NCBI GenBank assembly: GCA_031296405.1
Contig: JAVKKH010000002.1
Location: 165,666 to 229,665, forward strand
Direction of reading: 5' to 3'
DNA length: 64,000 bases
Source of the DNA: Candidatus Tepidifontimicrobium thermophilum
Lineage (GTDB): Bacteria > Sysuimicrobiota > Sysuimicrobiia > Sysuimicrobiales > Sysuimicrobiaceae
In this document: positions 24,218-34,538 of the stretch, in pieces
How positions within the stretch are numbered: position 1 is the stretch's first letter
Layout of the letters: each line of letters opens with the position of its first letter
Translations under genes and position numbers: made by a program
The notes under the pieces: generated by a model
What the model was told of the DNA's origin: nothing
Databases searched by the model: none
Seen by the model: only the letters and a program-made list of their open reading frames with translations

Positions 24218-24781
24218 TCATCGGTCGTTTACCCTACCCTGTAGGGTATCAACGGGTAGCCACACCTCCGCGGGCCACGGGGGTGGCTTGTGCCCCCTGC
24301 CGCCGGGGTGGTAGACGGCCCGCAGGCCCCACAGGAAGAACCGCACCAGGTGCCACCAAAAGGTGCGGGGGAGGGGCCGGACCTCGAACCCCAGCCGGCG
24401 GGCGGCTTCCCCGAAGAGGGTCACACCGTGGGCGGCCACGGCACCGTCCCGGACCAGGAGCTGGCGGAGGGAGGCGAGGTCTTCCCGCAGCGTGGCCAGG
24501 TGGGGCCAGGGGGAGTCCGTGGCACGCTCGGGGAAAGCGGAGTTGCGCAGGTGCAGCTCGACCACCCGGTCCCCGCGGCGCACCACGGTCCCCTCGCGCA
24601 GCCGGACGGTGGGGCCCTTCCACCGGTGCACCGAGTACAGGAGCAGGCCCCCCGTCCGGACGGGCCGCAGGCGCCACCACCACGTGGTGAGCCGCTCCCA
24701 CCACAGCCACACCCGCAGGGGCCCTGCCGCGCGTCCCCGCCCGCTTCGGTGGAACCCCAGAAGGCGCTGCCAGGCCCGCAC
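24218..24781 (-). CDS. YkoP-like domain protein
   Basis: 187 residues resembling Bacillus YkoP, a domain found alone or fused to polysaccharide deacetylases. Matching segments are LWWERLTTWWWRLRPVRTGGLL, WKGPTVRLREGTVVRRGDRVVELHLRN, and the C-terminal aromatic HLVRFFLWGLRAVYHPGGR. Biochemistry is unknown; it acts in surface-polysaccharide loci. GTG start six bases after the GT2 stop; last of three co-directional genes (deacetylase, GT2, YkoP-like). Confidence 0.75.
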   Translation of the reverse strand: MRAWQRLLGFHRSGRGRAAGPLRVWLWWERLTTWWWRLRPVRTGGLLLYSVHRWKGPTVRLREGTVVRRGDRVVELHLRNSAFPERATDSPWPHLATLREDLASLRQLLVRDGAVAAHGVTLFGEAARRLGFEVRPLPRTFWWHLVRFFLWGLRAVYHPGGRGHKPPPWPAEVWLPVDTLQGRVNDR

Positions 24782-24787
24782 GGCACC

Positions 24788-25489
24788 TCAGTAGGGCCAC
24801 CGGCGGCCGATCCCCACGTGGGCCAGGGCCCACCGGCAGAAGGTGTGCAACATGCCCAGGCGCAGCGGCAGGGCCCGCAGCCGGCGGCACGAGGTGGCGA
24901 TGTGCGCTTCGGTCACGTGGCAGGTCGATACGCCCGCGGCCTGCACCCGACGCAGGAACTCCAGGTCTTCCGCGATCTCCAGGTCCTCACGGAAGCCTCC
25001 GAGCCGCTCGAAGAGGTCCCGGCGACAGTAGAACATCTGGGCGCGGATGCCGAAACGCTGCTTGCCGAACTCCAGAAGGGCGAAGAAGCCCCGGTCCAGC
25101 GGGTCCTGGGAGTCCGCCACCACCCGGATGCTGCCCGCGGGGAAGCCTGCCTCCGCGCGGCGGAGCACCGCGTGGACGAGGCCGGGGCTTGCAACGGAGT
25201 CCGCGTCCAGGAACACCAGCCACAAGCCCCGGGCCGCCCGGACCCCGGCGTTCTTGGCCCGGCCGCGCCCCCGCACGGGTTCCGTGACCAGCCGCACCGC
25301 CAGCTCCGGGTGCCGGGCCGCGAACGCCTCCACCACCCGGGCCGTGCCGTCCCGGGAACCGTTGTCCACCACCACGGCCTCCAGCTCCGCCGCGGGCCAG
25401 TCCTGGGCAGCCACGGAGGCCAGGGCACGGGCCACGTAGGGCGCTTCGTCACGGGCCGGGATCACGAAGGAGACCACGTGTTCACGCAT
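24788..25489 (-). CDS. Glycosyltransferase family 2
   Basis: A 233-residue inverting GT-A glycosyltransferase. The N-terminal VSFVIPARDEAPYVARAL, VVDNGSRDGT, the DxD-type nucleotide-sugar motif FLDADS (about residue 97), and the acceptor-side EDLEFLRRV are all present. It has no membrane helix, so it is cytosolic or peripheral. Substrate unknown. It overlaps the DUF2334 deacetylase gene by eight bases and precedes the YkoP-like gene by six. Confidence 0.88.
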   Translation of the reverse strand: MREHVVSFVIPARDEAPYVARALASVAAQDWPAAELEAVVVDNGSRDGTARVVEAFAARHPELAVRLVTEPVRGRGRAKNAGVRAARGLWLVFLDADSVASPGLVHAVLRRAEAGFPAGSIRVVADSQDPLDRGFFALLEFGKQRFGIRAQMFYCRRDLFERLGGFREDLEIAEDLEFLRRVQAAGVSTCHVTEAHIATSCRRLRALPLRLGMLHTFCRWALAHVGIGRRWPY

Positions 25490-26207
25490 CCAGCAACCGG
25501 CCGTAGGTGACGCACCGCCGGCCCCGCAGCGCGCGGCGCAGGCGGGCCAGCTGAGGACCCCAGGTCTCCGGCCGCTGAGGGTGGAAGAAGGCCTTCACCA
25601 CCGGGTAGCCGGTCCGGCTCAGCCAGGCGCCTGCAAACCCACCCAAGTGGACCAGCAGCTCGTGCACCCCTCCGGCACCCACCGCGCCGAACCACGGCGT
25701 GGGCACGCGCCGGCCTGTGGCGAGGTCGTGCACGGAGCCCATGGTGACGTGGTACCGGAAGCCCAGGCGGCGCAGGAGGTCCGCGGTGCACGGCGGTGCG
25801 AGCCAGGCGGGCGCGCAGAAGCCGGCCGCCTTCAGGCCGCAGGCCGCGAGCTCTTCCAGGCCCGCCCGCAGCCGGCTGTCCGCCTCCTCCGGGGAGAGGC
25901 TCAGGAACTCCGCGTCCTGAGGCGCGAACCAGCGGGCGCGCACGCGGGCAGCCAGGCCGCCGGAAAGCGGGCCCGCGGTGCGGTGCGTGTAGCCGTGGAG
26001 CACCAGCTCGGAGCCCGCGGCCACCTCGACATGCAGGAGCTGCACGAGTTCTGGGCTTGCCCGCAAAGGCCTGCTGCCCGCGTAGTTCGGGACGACCTTC
26101 AGCACCCGGGGGAATGCGCCGATCCCGTCCAGGGCGCGGAGGAGGGCTCGTAACCCGTCCAGGTGGGGCGGTGCGCAGTCGTGCAGCGAGACCACCACGG
26201 AGGGCAC
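25482..26207 (-). CDS. DUF2334-type polysaccharide deacetylase
   Basis: 241 residues of the carbohydrate-esterase-4-like NodB fold. VVVSLHDCAPPH carries the first Asp-equivalent position (SLHD), KVVPNY the second strand, and LVLHGYTHR the zinc-binding H-x3-H-like motif. AGFCAPAWLAPP and FHPQRPE continue the fold. Such enzymes remove acetyl groups from surface amino sugars. The gene opens the three-gene sugar operon. GTG at 26207 lies in a promoter-dense gap shared with the divergent MFS gene; an AATGTT box six bases before it may permit leaderless translation. Confidence 0.82.
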   Translation of the reverse strand: MPSVVVSLHDCAPPHLDGLRALLRALDGIGAFPRVLKVVPNYAGSRPLRASPELVQLLHVEVAAGSELVLHGYTHRTAGPLSGGLAARVRARWFAPQDAEFLSLSPEEADSRLRAGLEELAACGLKAAGFCAPAWLAPPCTADLLRRLGFRYHVTMGSVHDLATGRRVPTPWFGAVGAGGVHELLVHLGGFAGAWLSRTGYPVVKAFFHPQRPETWGPQLARLRRALRGRRCVTYGRLLDA

Positions 26208-26254
26208 GGGAAGAACATTCGCCAGGCCAGGCCGGTCCCCTACGCAGCCCGTGT

Positions 26255-26260
26255 TAGACT
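26255..26260 (+). promoter_or_regulatory. -10 box of the MFS transporter gene
   Basis: TAGACT ends four bases before a GTG (26265) and seven before a TTG (26268), both in frame. There is no ribosome site, so the message is probably leaderless. Confidence 0.35.
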
Positions 26261-26264
26261 GGTC

Positions 26265-27515
26265 GTGTTGACGGCCTCGGTCGCACCCCACCTCGGGCCC
26301 ACCGTCCGGCGGCACATGCGCCTGCTGGCCGCCTCGCAGGCGCTTTCCACCGCCACCTTCCAGCTGGTCCCGGCCCTCGGCGGGGTGATGTTCCTCCACC
26401 TGACGGGCGACGTGGCGCTCACGGGCCTGGCGTTGAGCCTGAGCGGCCTGGGCCAGCTCCTCACGGCCTACCCTGGAGGCCGGCTGATGGACCGACTGGG
26501 CCGCGGGCCGGTGTTCGCCGGCAGCGCGGCCCTGGCGGCCGTGGCGGCGGCCCTGGTGGCGTGGGCCTTCCGCCTGCACGTCACCTGGGGCGTGGCCGCG
26601 GCGATCCTGTTCCTCAGCGCGGTGGCGGCTCCCCTGAGGCAGCTGTCCGTGGCCGCTGCGGACATGCACCCCCCGGAACAGCGGGGCCGCGCGGTGGGGC
26701 TCCTGTTCTTCGCCAGCGCCCTGGGAGCTCTGATCTCGCCGGTGGTGTCCTCGGTGAGCGCCCGACTGTCCGGCGGTGACGTGGCGGCCATCACGTGGAC
26801 GTGGGTGGTGGCGGCCCTGCTGCAGGCGGCGATCGTGCCGCTGATGCGGGCGCTGCGGCCGGACCCCATGGAGCTGGGGAGGCTCGTGCGGGCCGAGGCG
26901 GACAGCCGTGCCGGAAAGGCCGAATCCGCAAGCCTCTCGCTGCTTCCTGCCGCGATAGCCACGTACGCGGCCAACTGGGGCGTGATGACCCTGTCCATGG
27001 CGGTGGCACCGGTGGCCATGCGGGCACACGGCCACGGGGTCTCAGACATCGTCTGGGCCATCGCGGTCCACAGCATCGGGATGTTCGCGTTCTCCGTCCC
27101 CCTGGGCTCGCTGGCGGACCGGGTGGGGCGCGTGCCCGTAATGTTCGGGTCGCTGGTGGCTTCAGGGCTCTCCGCGTATGGTTCCGTAGCCTTTCCCGCC
27201 TTCTGGAGCGCCACCGCCTTCCTGTTCCTCGTCGGCGTGGGTTGGTCCGCGGGGGTGGTGGCGTCCACCGCGCTGCTGTCGGACCTGTCGTCGGTGGCGG
27301 ACCGGGGCCGGAGGTTTGGAGTGGCGGAGTTCGTGGCCCGGGGTGCGGTACTGGGCTACCCGGTCCTCGGCAGCGTGCTGGCTGGCCGCCTGGGGCTGGC
27401 GGGGGTTGCGGCGGTACTTTTGGCCAGCGTGGCGGTCCCTGCGTGGCTGATCGTCCGGGGCGCGGCCAGGGCGCGACAGACGTGGAGCCCTGCGGCGGCG
27501 GAGCCGGGTTCGTAG
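26265..27515 (+). CDS. Major facilitator superfamily transporter
   Basis: A 416-residue permease with about twelve membrane segments. The cytoplasmic-loop signature between helices 2 and 3 is YPGGRLMDRLGRGPVF, and the pseudo-repeat between helices 8 and 9 is GSLADRVGRVPVMFG. The fold matches drug/sugar exporters such as the YfmO/Bcr-type group, but the substrate cannot be told. It is divergent from the polysaccharide operon and stands 46 bases before tRNA-Arg. GTG 26265 is preferred; TTG at 26268 or ATG at 26313 are alternatives. Confidence 0.87.
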   Translation: MLTASVAPHLGPTVRRHMRLLAASQALSTATFQLVPALGGVMFLHLTGDVALTGLALSLSGLGQLLTAYPGGRLMDRLGRGPVFAGSAALAAVAAALVAWAFRLHVTWGVAAAILFLSAVAAPLRQLSVAAADMHPPEQRGRAVGLLFFASALGALISPVVSSVSARLSGGDVAAITWTWVVAALLQAAIVPLMRALRPDPMELGRLVRAEADSRAGKAESASLSLLPAAIATYAANWGVMTLSMAVAPVAMRAHGHGVSDIVWAIAVHSIGMFAFSVPLGSLADRVGRVPVMFGSLVASGLSAYGSVAFPAFWSATAFLFLVGVGWSAGVVASTALLSDLSSVADRGRRFGVAEFVARGAVLGYPVLGSVLAGRLGLAGVAAVLLASVAVPAWLIVRGAARARQTWSPAAAEPGS

Positions 27516-27561
27516 GGCGGTGCGAGGTCGCCTTTGCGGCGGTGGTAAAATCCTGCCGGAC

Positions 27562-27637
27562 GCGCCCGTAGCTCAGTGGATAGAGCAGGGGACTCCTAAG
27601 CCTCTGGTCGGGGGTTCGATTCCCTCCGGGCGCGCCA
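27562..27637 (+). tRNA. tRNA-Arg(CCT)
   Basis: 76 nt with acceptor GCGCCCG/CGGGCGC, discriminator G, encoded CCA (27635-27637), D arm TAGCTCAGTGGATAGAGCA, anticodon loop CTCCTAA (CCT, arginine AGG) and T arm GGGGGTTCGATTCCCTC. A TAAAAT box at 27546-27551 is suitably placed as its -10 element. Confidence 0.96.
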
Positions 27638-27685
27638 CGCTCCTGGCTCCCTCGGCTGCGCCGTGCCCGGCTGCCCGGCGCCGCG

Positions 27686-27691
27686 TACAAT
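27686..27691 (+). promoter_or_regulatory. -10 box of the aconitase gene
   Basis: TACAAT in an otherwise GC-rich gap, 50 bases before the aconitase start. The transcribed leader would contain GTGAGGTGATG as ribosome site. Confidence 0.4.
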
Positions 27692-27740
27692 AGACCGGGA
27701 ACGCGCTCGGCGGTCCACACTTGGCGTGAGGTGATGCCCC

Positions 27741-30494
<2,754 letters not shown>

Positions 30495-30502
30495 CCGCAG
30501 AG

Positions 30503-30533
30503 AAAAGCGGGGAGGGCGGACCGCCCTCCCCGC
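30503..30533 (-). terminator. Bidirectional intrinsic terminator between acnA and the multicopper gene
   Basis: The perfect inverted repeat GCGGGGAGGGCGG (30507-30519) and CCGCCCTCCCCGC (30521-30533) with a single central base. Read on the minus strand it is followed by TTTT (30506-30503), which makes a normal intrinsic terminator for the multicopper operon. Read on the plus strand it would stop aconitase transcription without a T-run. Confidence 0.75.
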
Positions 30534-30550
30534 CACTCCCTCCGGGCGGG

Positions 30551-31870
30551 TCAGGGACGCGCCAGCTCCTGCGCGCCCGGACGGTACACCCGCAGCCGGG
30601 CCCGCATGTACGGGTGGATGGCGCAGATGTACTCGTACTCGCCTGTCCGGCTGGCCTGGAAGGTGAACCGGTCCGCGTGCTTCAGGAGCGGCGAGGCCAG
30701 CCGGGTAGGGCCCCGCAGAGCCGTCACGTTGTGCATGCCTGTGCGCTCGCCCTCCAGCAGGTCGAACACGTCCTCGTTCACCCACGTGACCCGCGTGCCC
30801 AGCGGAACCTCCAGGACCTTGGGCCAGTAGCTGTTGCCCACCATGCGGACGAACACCGCATCACCTGGCCGCGTGCGCACGGGCACGTCCAGGTCCGAGG
30901 AGCCCACCCCGAAGGGATCGACCACCCGTTTGGGCCTGGCCGGCAGCGGCAGGTTCGGACCCTCGGGACGCACCGCGCCCACCCTGGGCGCGTCCTTGTT
31001 GGCACTGAGCACGCCCACCGCGCCCTTCATGGCCTGGGTGCCGAACGCGTGGGTGACCAGCAGGAACGGCCCCTCCGCGGGAACGCGCCACTCGATGACC
31101 CAGGAGTCCGTGGGTGCTGCGATGGTGGTCTGCAGGCCGCGGGTGACGTTACTGGGATTGCCGCCCGCGTACGCGTACTCCCAGACCGCCCCCACCGCGT
31201 GGAAGCTGCCCACGAGGTTCGGCCCCACGTTCAAGTAGTAGAAGCGCACGTAGTCCCCGGGACGCGCGGGGATGGGCTGGTTCACGTACCGGAAGTTGTA
31301 CCCGTTGAACATCACGTACAGGGCCCGGCCGTCCGAGAAGTCCTTACCGCTCGCGTAGACCTCGTGCTGCACCACGTAGACCCGCAGGTCCGGAGCCCGG
31401 CCCAGCTCCTCCTCCAACCGGTACTTGGTACGCTTGGGCTCCACCACCACCATGCCGAACATCCCGCCCATGGTGTGAGCCAGGATCCCGTGGCCTCCCG
31501 GCGCGCAGTGGTACATGTACACACCCGGGAAGTCGGCGCGGAAACGCAGGGTGCGGCTCTGCCCCGCGGGGATGTTGCCCACCACCAGCGACGTCTGCGT
31601 GTTGGCGGCGTGGATGGAGAGCCCGTGCGTGATGGTGTCCACGTTCCGTACCGTGATCTCCACCTCGTCGCCCTCCTCCACCACCAGGAGCGGCCCCGGT
31701 ACCCGGCCGTTAAACGTGAACGCGCGCCACACCACCCCCTCGTCCACGACGAGGGTCTTGCGGGTGGCCACCAGCTCGAACTTCTTGGTCTGCGCGGCGG
31801 CCGGAGGCCCCAGGAACAGAACCCCGGCCGCCACCACCCCCACCAGAGCCAGAAGCGCCAGCCGCCGCAT
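30551..31870 (-). CDS. NirK-like multicopper protein with C-terminal cupredoxin domain
   Basis: 439 residues: signal peptide (1 to about 26), two cupredoxin domains related to copper nitrite reductase, then a third cupredoxin. Ligands aligned by spacing with NirK are H82 (T1), H87 (T2), H121 (T2), C122 (T1), H132 and M137 (T1), with H224 and H274 completing the T2 site. The catalytic Asp of NirK (second residue before the T2 His in HNxDxH) is Ser85 here. The third domain has its own blue-copper set H380, C416, H419, M422. The protein may reduce nitrite, act as a multicopper oxidase, or move electrons. The ATG at 31870 is preferred to a GTG at 31879. It lies 15 bases after a small cupredoxin gene. 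Confidence 0.82.
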   Translation of the reverse strand: MRRLALLALVGVVAAGVLFLGPPAAAQTKKFELVATRKTLVVDEGVVWRAFTFNGRVPGPLLVVEEGDEVEITVRNVDTITHGLSIHAANTQTSLVVGNIPAGQSRTLRFRADFPGVYMYHCAPGGHGILAHTMGGMFGMVVVEPKRTKYRLEEELGRAPDLRVYVVQHEVYASGKDFSDGRALYVMFNGYNFRYVNQPIPARPGDYVRFYYLNVGPNLVGSFHAVGAVWEYAYAGGNPSNVTRGLQTTIAAPTDSWVIEWRVPAEGPFLLVTHAFGTQAMKGAVGVLSANKDAPRVGAVRPEGPNLPLPARPKRVVDPFGVGSSDLDVPVRTRPGDAVFVRMVGNSYWPKVLEVPLGTRVTWVNEDVFDLLEGERTGMHNVTALRGPTRLASPLLKHADRFTFQASRTGEYEYICAIHPYMRARLRVYRPGAQELARP

Positions 31871-31885
31871 GGACCTCACCCCCTT

Positions 31886-32239
31886 TCACTCCACCACCAG
31901 GGTCCCGGTCATACCTGCCTCCTTGTGCCCGGGCACGCTGCAGTAGATCCCGTACCGCCCCTTGGCCTTGGGCGTGAAGGTCAGCTCCGCGGTCTTGCCG
32001 GGCTGGATCGTGGCGGTCTTCACGCCGAGCTTGTCGAACACGATGTCGTGCTCGATGACGCCCTTGTTTTCCAGAACCAGCTTCACGGGCTGACCGGCTT
32101 TCACCTTGACCTCCTTGGGCTCGAAGGCGAACTCCTTGGCGGTCACCTTGACCACCGCGGGCGCGGCTCCCGCGAGTCCCACACCCACCGCCACAGCCAC
32201 CGCCAGCACGGTCAGGGCCAGGCTCGTCCACCTCTTCAT
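31886..32239 (-). CDS. Exported small cupredoxin (blue copper protein)
   Basis: 117 residues: signal peptide (MKRWTSLALTVLAVAVAV, cleavage near AGAAP, residue 25), then a plastocyanin-like domain. All four type-1 copper ligands are visible: H64 (IEHDIVF), C100 (IYCSVPGH), H105 and M110. It is a soluble one-electron carrier of the periplasm. Being directly upstream of the multicopper gene in one operon, it is the most likely electron donor to it. GGGAGGTGAGC is the ribosome site before the ATG. Confidence 0.9.
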   Translation of the reverse strand: MKRWTSLALTVLAVAVAVGVGLAGAAPAVVKVTAKEFAFEPKEVKVKAGQPVKLVLENKGVIEHDIVFDKLGVKTATIQPGKTAELTFTPKAKGRYGIYCSVPGHKEAGMTGTLVVE

Positions 32240-32283
32240 CCCGCTCACCTCCCGGTAGGTTTTTCCGACTTTCCCGACGTTTC

Positions 32284-32297
32284 TTACACGCGTGAAA
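32284..32297. promoter_or_regulatory. Operator-like palindrome in the cupredoxin leader
   Basis: TTACACGCGTGAAA contains the perfect 8-base core CACGCGTG and A/T-rich flanks that are nearly symmetrical. It stands 44 bases upstream of the cupredoxin ATG, in sequence transcribed only if the promoter lies further up. It could bind a regulator. Confidence 0.3.
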
Positions 32298-32338
32298 AAA
32301 TGCCCGGCCGCCCACCCCTCCGTGAGCGCCGGGCTTTT
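32295..32338. terminator. Terminator-like hairpin in the cupredoxin/flgF divergent region
   Basis: GCCCGGC (32302-32308) pairs with GCCGGGC (32328-32334) around a 19-base loop. T-tracts lie on both sides: ATTTTTTC when read on the minus strand (toward the cupredoxin gene) and TTTT when read on the plus strand. On the minus strand it would fall inside the leader of the cupredoxin-multicopper operon, as an attenuator would. Upstream of it lies the palindrome GGACCCGACGGGTCC (32340-32354). Confidence 0.45.
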
Positions 32339-32445
32339 CGGACCCGACGGGTCCGCTGACATCCTAACCTGCGTGTGAAGTCCAGGCGCCATCGGGTGGG
32401 CGACCGATTTTGGCGGTCGGCCGCCCGCCCGACTGGGCGGGACTG

Positions 32446-32461
32446 CGGCACCGTCTGTGCA
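32446..32461 (+). promoter_or_regulatory. Sigma-54 promoter of the flgF operon
   Basis: CGGCACCGTCTGTGCA: GG (32447-32448) and GC (32459-32460) are separated by exactly ten bases, matching the -24/-12 consensus YGGCAC-N5-TTGCA with one mismatch. It lies 40 bases before the flgF start; the flanking GC-rich inverted repeats (CCGCCC/GGGCGG) are just upstream. Confidence 0.75.
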
Positions 32462-32501
32462 AGTACCTCCGGCTGGGAAAGTCGGAACGCGGGAGGTCAG
32501 C

Positions 32502-33215
32502 ATGCTCCGGGCCTTGCGGGCCGCAGCTTCCGCCATGTCTGCGGAGCAGCTGCGGGCGGAACTGGTGGCGCACAACCTGGCCAACTCCGAAACCGACGGT
32601 TTCCACAGGCTGCTGGTGGCGGTGCGGCCGGGCGAGCCCCAGGCGGTGTTCCGGCGGGACAACGCCGCACCGCTGGGCTCGCTGGCTTCAGGGCCGGGCC
32701 CCGCTCAGGCCGCGGTGGACGTGCGCTCGGGAGCTCTGGTCCCCACCGGGGATCCACGCGACCTGGCTGTGGACGGCCGCGGCTTCGTGTTGCTGGAAGG
32801 GGGGCGCCTGGCCAGTTCCGGCCGGCTGGAGGTGGACGCCCAGGGCTACCTCACCCTCCGGGGAGTACGGGTGCAGGGCGCTGAGGGTCCGATCCGGGTA
32901 GGCGGGCAGGAGTTCCGGGTCCGGCCGGACGGCGCGGTCGAAATCAAGGGACAGGTGGCAGGCCGGCTGCGGGTGGTGGACGTGCCGGTACAGGCGGTTT
33001 CCGTGGTCGGGCCAGGCGTTTACGCGGCGCCGGAAAGCGAGCTGAGGGAAGTTCGGGCACGGGTGCGGCCGGGCTTCCAGCAGCGCGGCTCGGTGAACCC
33101 CGTGGAGGAGCTGGTGCAGCTCGTCGCGGGCCTGCGGGCGTACGAGGCCGCGGCGCGCTGCGTGCAGGTGGCGGACGAGACCGCGGCGCGCCTCGCGGAT
33201 GTGGCGCGCGCGTAG
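32502..33215 (+). CDS. flgF: Flagellar basal-body rod protein FlgF-like
   Basis: 237 residues of the rod/hook family. The N-terminus MLRALRAAASAMSAEQLRAEL and AHNLANSETDGF is the conserved coiled region, and the C-terminus NPVEELVQLVAGLRAYEAAARCVQVADE closes the rod helix bundle. It is shorter than FlgG (its neighbour), as usual for FlgF, the proximal-rod subunit exported by the flagellar type III system. ATG at 32502 has GGGAGG. It is first gene of the unit driven by the sigma-54 promoter. Confidence 0.87.
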   Translation: MLRALRAAASAMSAEQLRAELVAHNLANSETDGFHRLLVAVRPGEPQAVFRRDNAAPLGSLASGPGPAQAAVDVRSGALVPTGDPRDLAVDGRGFVLLEGGRLASSGRLEVDAQGYLTLRGVRVQGAEGPIRVGGQEFRVRPDGAVEIKGQVAGRLRVVDVPVQAVSVVGPGVYAAPESELREVRARVRPGFQQRGSVNPVEELVQLVAGLRAYEAAARCVQVADETAARLADVARA

Positions 33216-33227
33216 GGAGGTGCACAG

Positions 33228-34016
33228 GTGATTCGGGCTCTTTGGACCGCAGCCACCGGGATGGTGGCCAAGCAGACGGAGATCGACGTCATCGCACACA
33301 ACCTGGCCAACGTGAACACCACCGGGTTCAAGAAGGCCCGGGCGGAGTTCCAGGACCTGATGTCCCTGGGGTTCCGCGCCGCGGGCGCGCCCTCGGACAA
33401 CGCGGGCGTAGTACCCACCTCGGGCCAGGTGGGGCTGGGGACCCGTGTGGCGGCCGTGCAGCGGCTGTTCAGCCAGGGGGACTTCCAATACACGGGGAAC
33501 CCCCTGGACCTGGCGATTGAGGGAGACGGGTTCTTCCAGGTGCGGCTGCCGGACGGGACCGTGGCGTACACCCGGGACGGGACCTTCAAGCTGGACGCCG
33601 AAGGCCGGCTGGTGACCAGCGACGGACTCCTCCTGGAGCCCAACGTCACCATCCCGCCGGGCGCTTCGAAGATCACCGTGAGCGCCAACGGGATCGTGTC
33701 CGCGGTCCTGCCCGGCGAGTCCGCGCCGACTGAGCTGGGCCGCATCGAGCTGGCCCGGTTCACTAACCCCGCAGGCCTGGAGGCCATCGGCCGCAACCTG
33801 TTCGTCCCCACACCCGCGTCGGGCGAGGCGGTCACCGGGCAGCCGGGCTCCGAGGGGATGGGGACCCTGGCCCAGGGTTTCCTGGAGTCCTCCAATGTGC
33901 AGGTGGTGGAGGAGATGGTGCGCATGATCGCGGCCCAGCGGGCCTACGAGGCGGTGAGCAAAGTGGTGAGCACCGCGGACGAGATGATGGCCCAGGCCAA
34001 CAACATGCGGAGGTAG
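33228..34016 (+). CDS. flgG: Flagellar distal-rod protein FlgG
   Basis: 262 residues. Full-length FlgG: MIRALWTAATGMVAKQTEIDVIAHNLANVNTTGFKK at the start region, GDFQYTGNPLDLAIEGDGFFQV in the middle, and SNVQVVEEMVRMIAAQRAYEAVSKVV at the end. It forms the distal rod that crosses the P and L rings. GTG start with GGGAGGTG. It lies between flgF and flgA. Confidence 0.96.
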   Translation: MIRALWTAATGMVAKQTEIDVIAHNLANVNTTGFKKARAEFQDLMSLGFRAAGAPSDNAGVVPTSGQVGLGTRVAAVQRLFSQGDFQYTGNPLDLAIEGDGFFQVRLPDGTVAYTRDGTFKLDAEGRLVTSDGLLLEPNVTIPPGASKITVSANGIVSAVLPGESAPTELGRIELARFTNPAGLEAIGRNLFVPTPASGEAVTGQPGSEGMGTLAQGFLESSNVQVVEEMVRMIAAQRAYEAVSKVVSTADEMMAQANNMRR

Positions 34017-34018
34017 CC

Positions 34019-34525
34019 GTGCGAGCCCTCATGGCGCTCGTGCTGGTGGCGGTCGTTGCAGCAGCCGCGTCCGCGGGCGGCGCGGTGGTCCGGCTGCGGT
34101 CCGCGGCGCGGGTGGAGGCCGCGGAGGTGACCCTCGGGCAGGTGGCTTCGGTGTCAGGCCCGGACCGCGCGGTGCGAGCCCTGCAGGCGGTGGTGGTGGC
34201 GGAGGGCCTCCGTCCGGGCGGGGTCGTACGGATCACCTCGGAAGACGTCCGGGTGGCCCTGAGGGAAGCCGGGTTCGACCCCGGGGCGGTGACCGTCACG
34301 GGGGCGCGGGAGGTTGTGGTGCGGCGGGAAGAGGGCAGCGCCGCGGTCCGCCGTGGAGCCTCGGTGCGGGTGGTGGCCGCGGTGGGCGCGGTGCGGGTGA
34401 GCGCGGGCGGCGTGGCGCTGGAAGCCGGCGACGCGGGCGACGTGGTGCGGGTCCGGGTGCTTGCGACCCGGAAGGAGGTGCTGGCCCGGGTGGTGCAGCC
34501 CGGGCTGGTGGCGGTGGTTTTCTGA
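34019..34525 (+). CDS. flgA: P-ring assembly chaperone FlgA-like
   Basis: 168 residues. A signal peptide (MRALMALVLVAVVAAAASA) precedes two short SAF-like modules; AARVEAAEVTLGQVASVSGPD and the C-terminal DAGDVVRVRVLATRKEVLARVVQPGLVAVVF match the ends of FlgA. It is shorter than E. coli FlgA (219). Its usual job is to help periplasmic FlgI polymerise into the P-ring. The gene sits three bases after flgG and before flgH, consistent with that role. Confidence 0.8.
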   Translation: MRALMALVLVAVVAAAASAGGAVVRLRSAARVEAAEVTLGQVASVSGPDRAVRALQAVVVAEGLRPGGVVRITSEDVRVALREAGFDPGAVTVTGAREVVVRREEGSAAVRRGASVRVVAAVGAVRVSAGGVALEAGDAGDVVRVRVLATRKEVLARVVQPGLVAVVF

Positions 34526-34538
34526 CGGAGGCCGGGCC

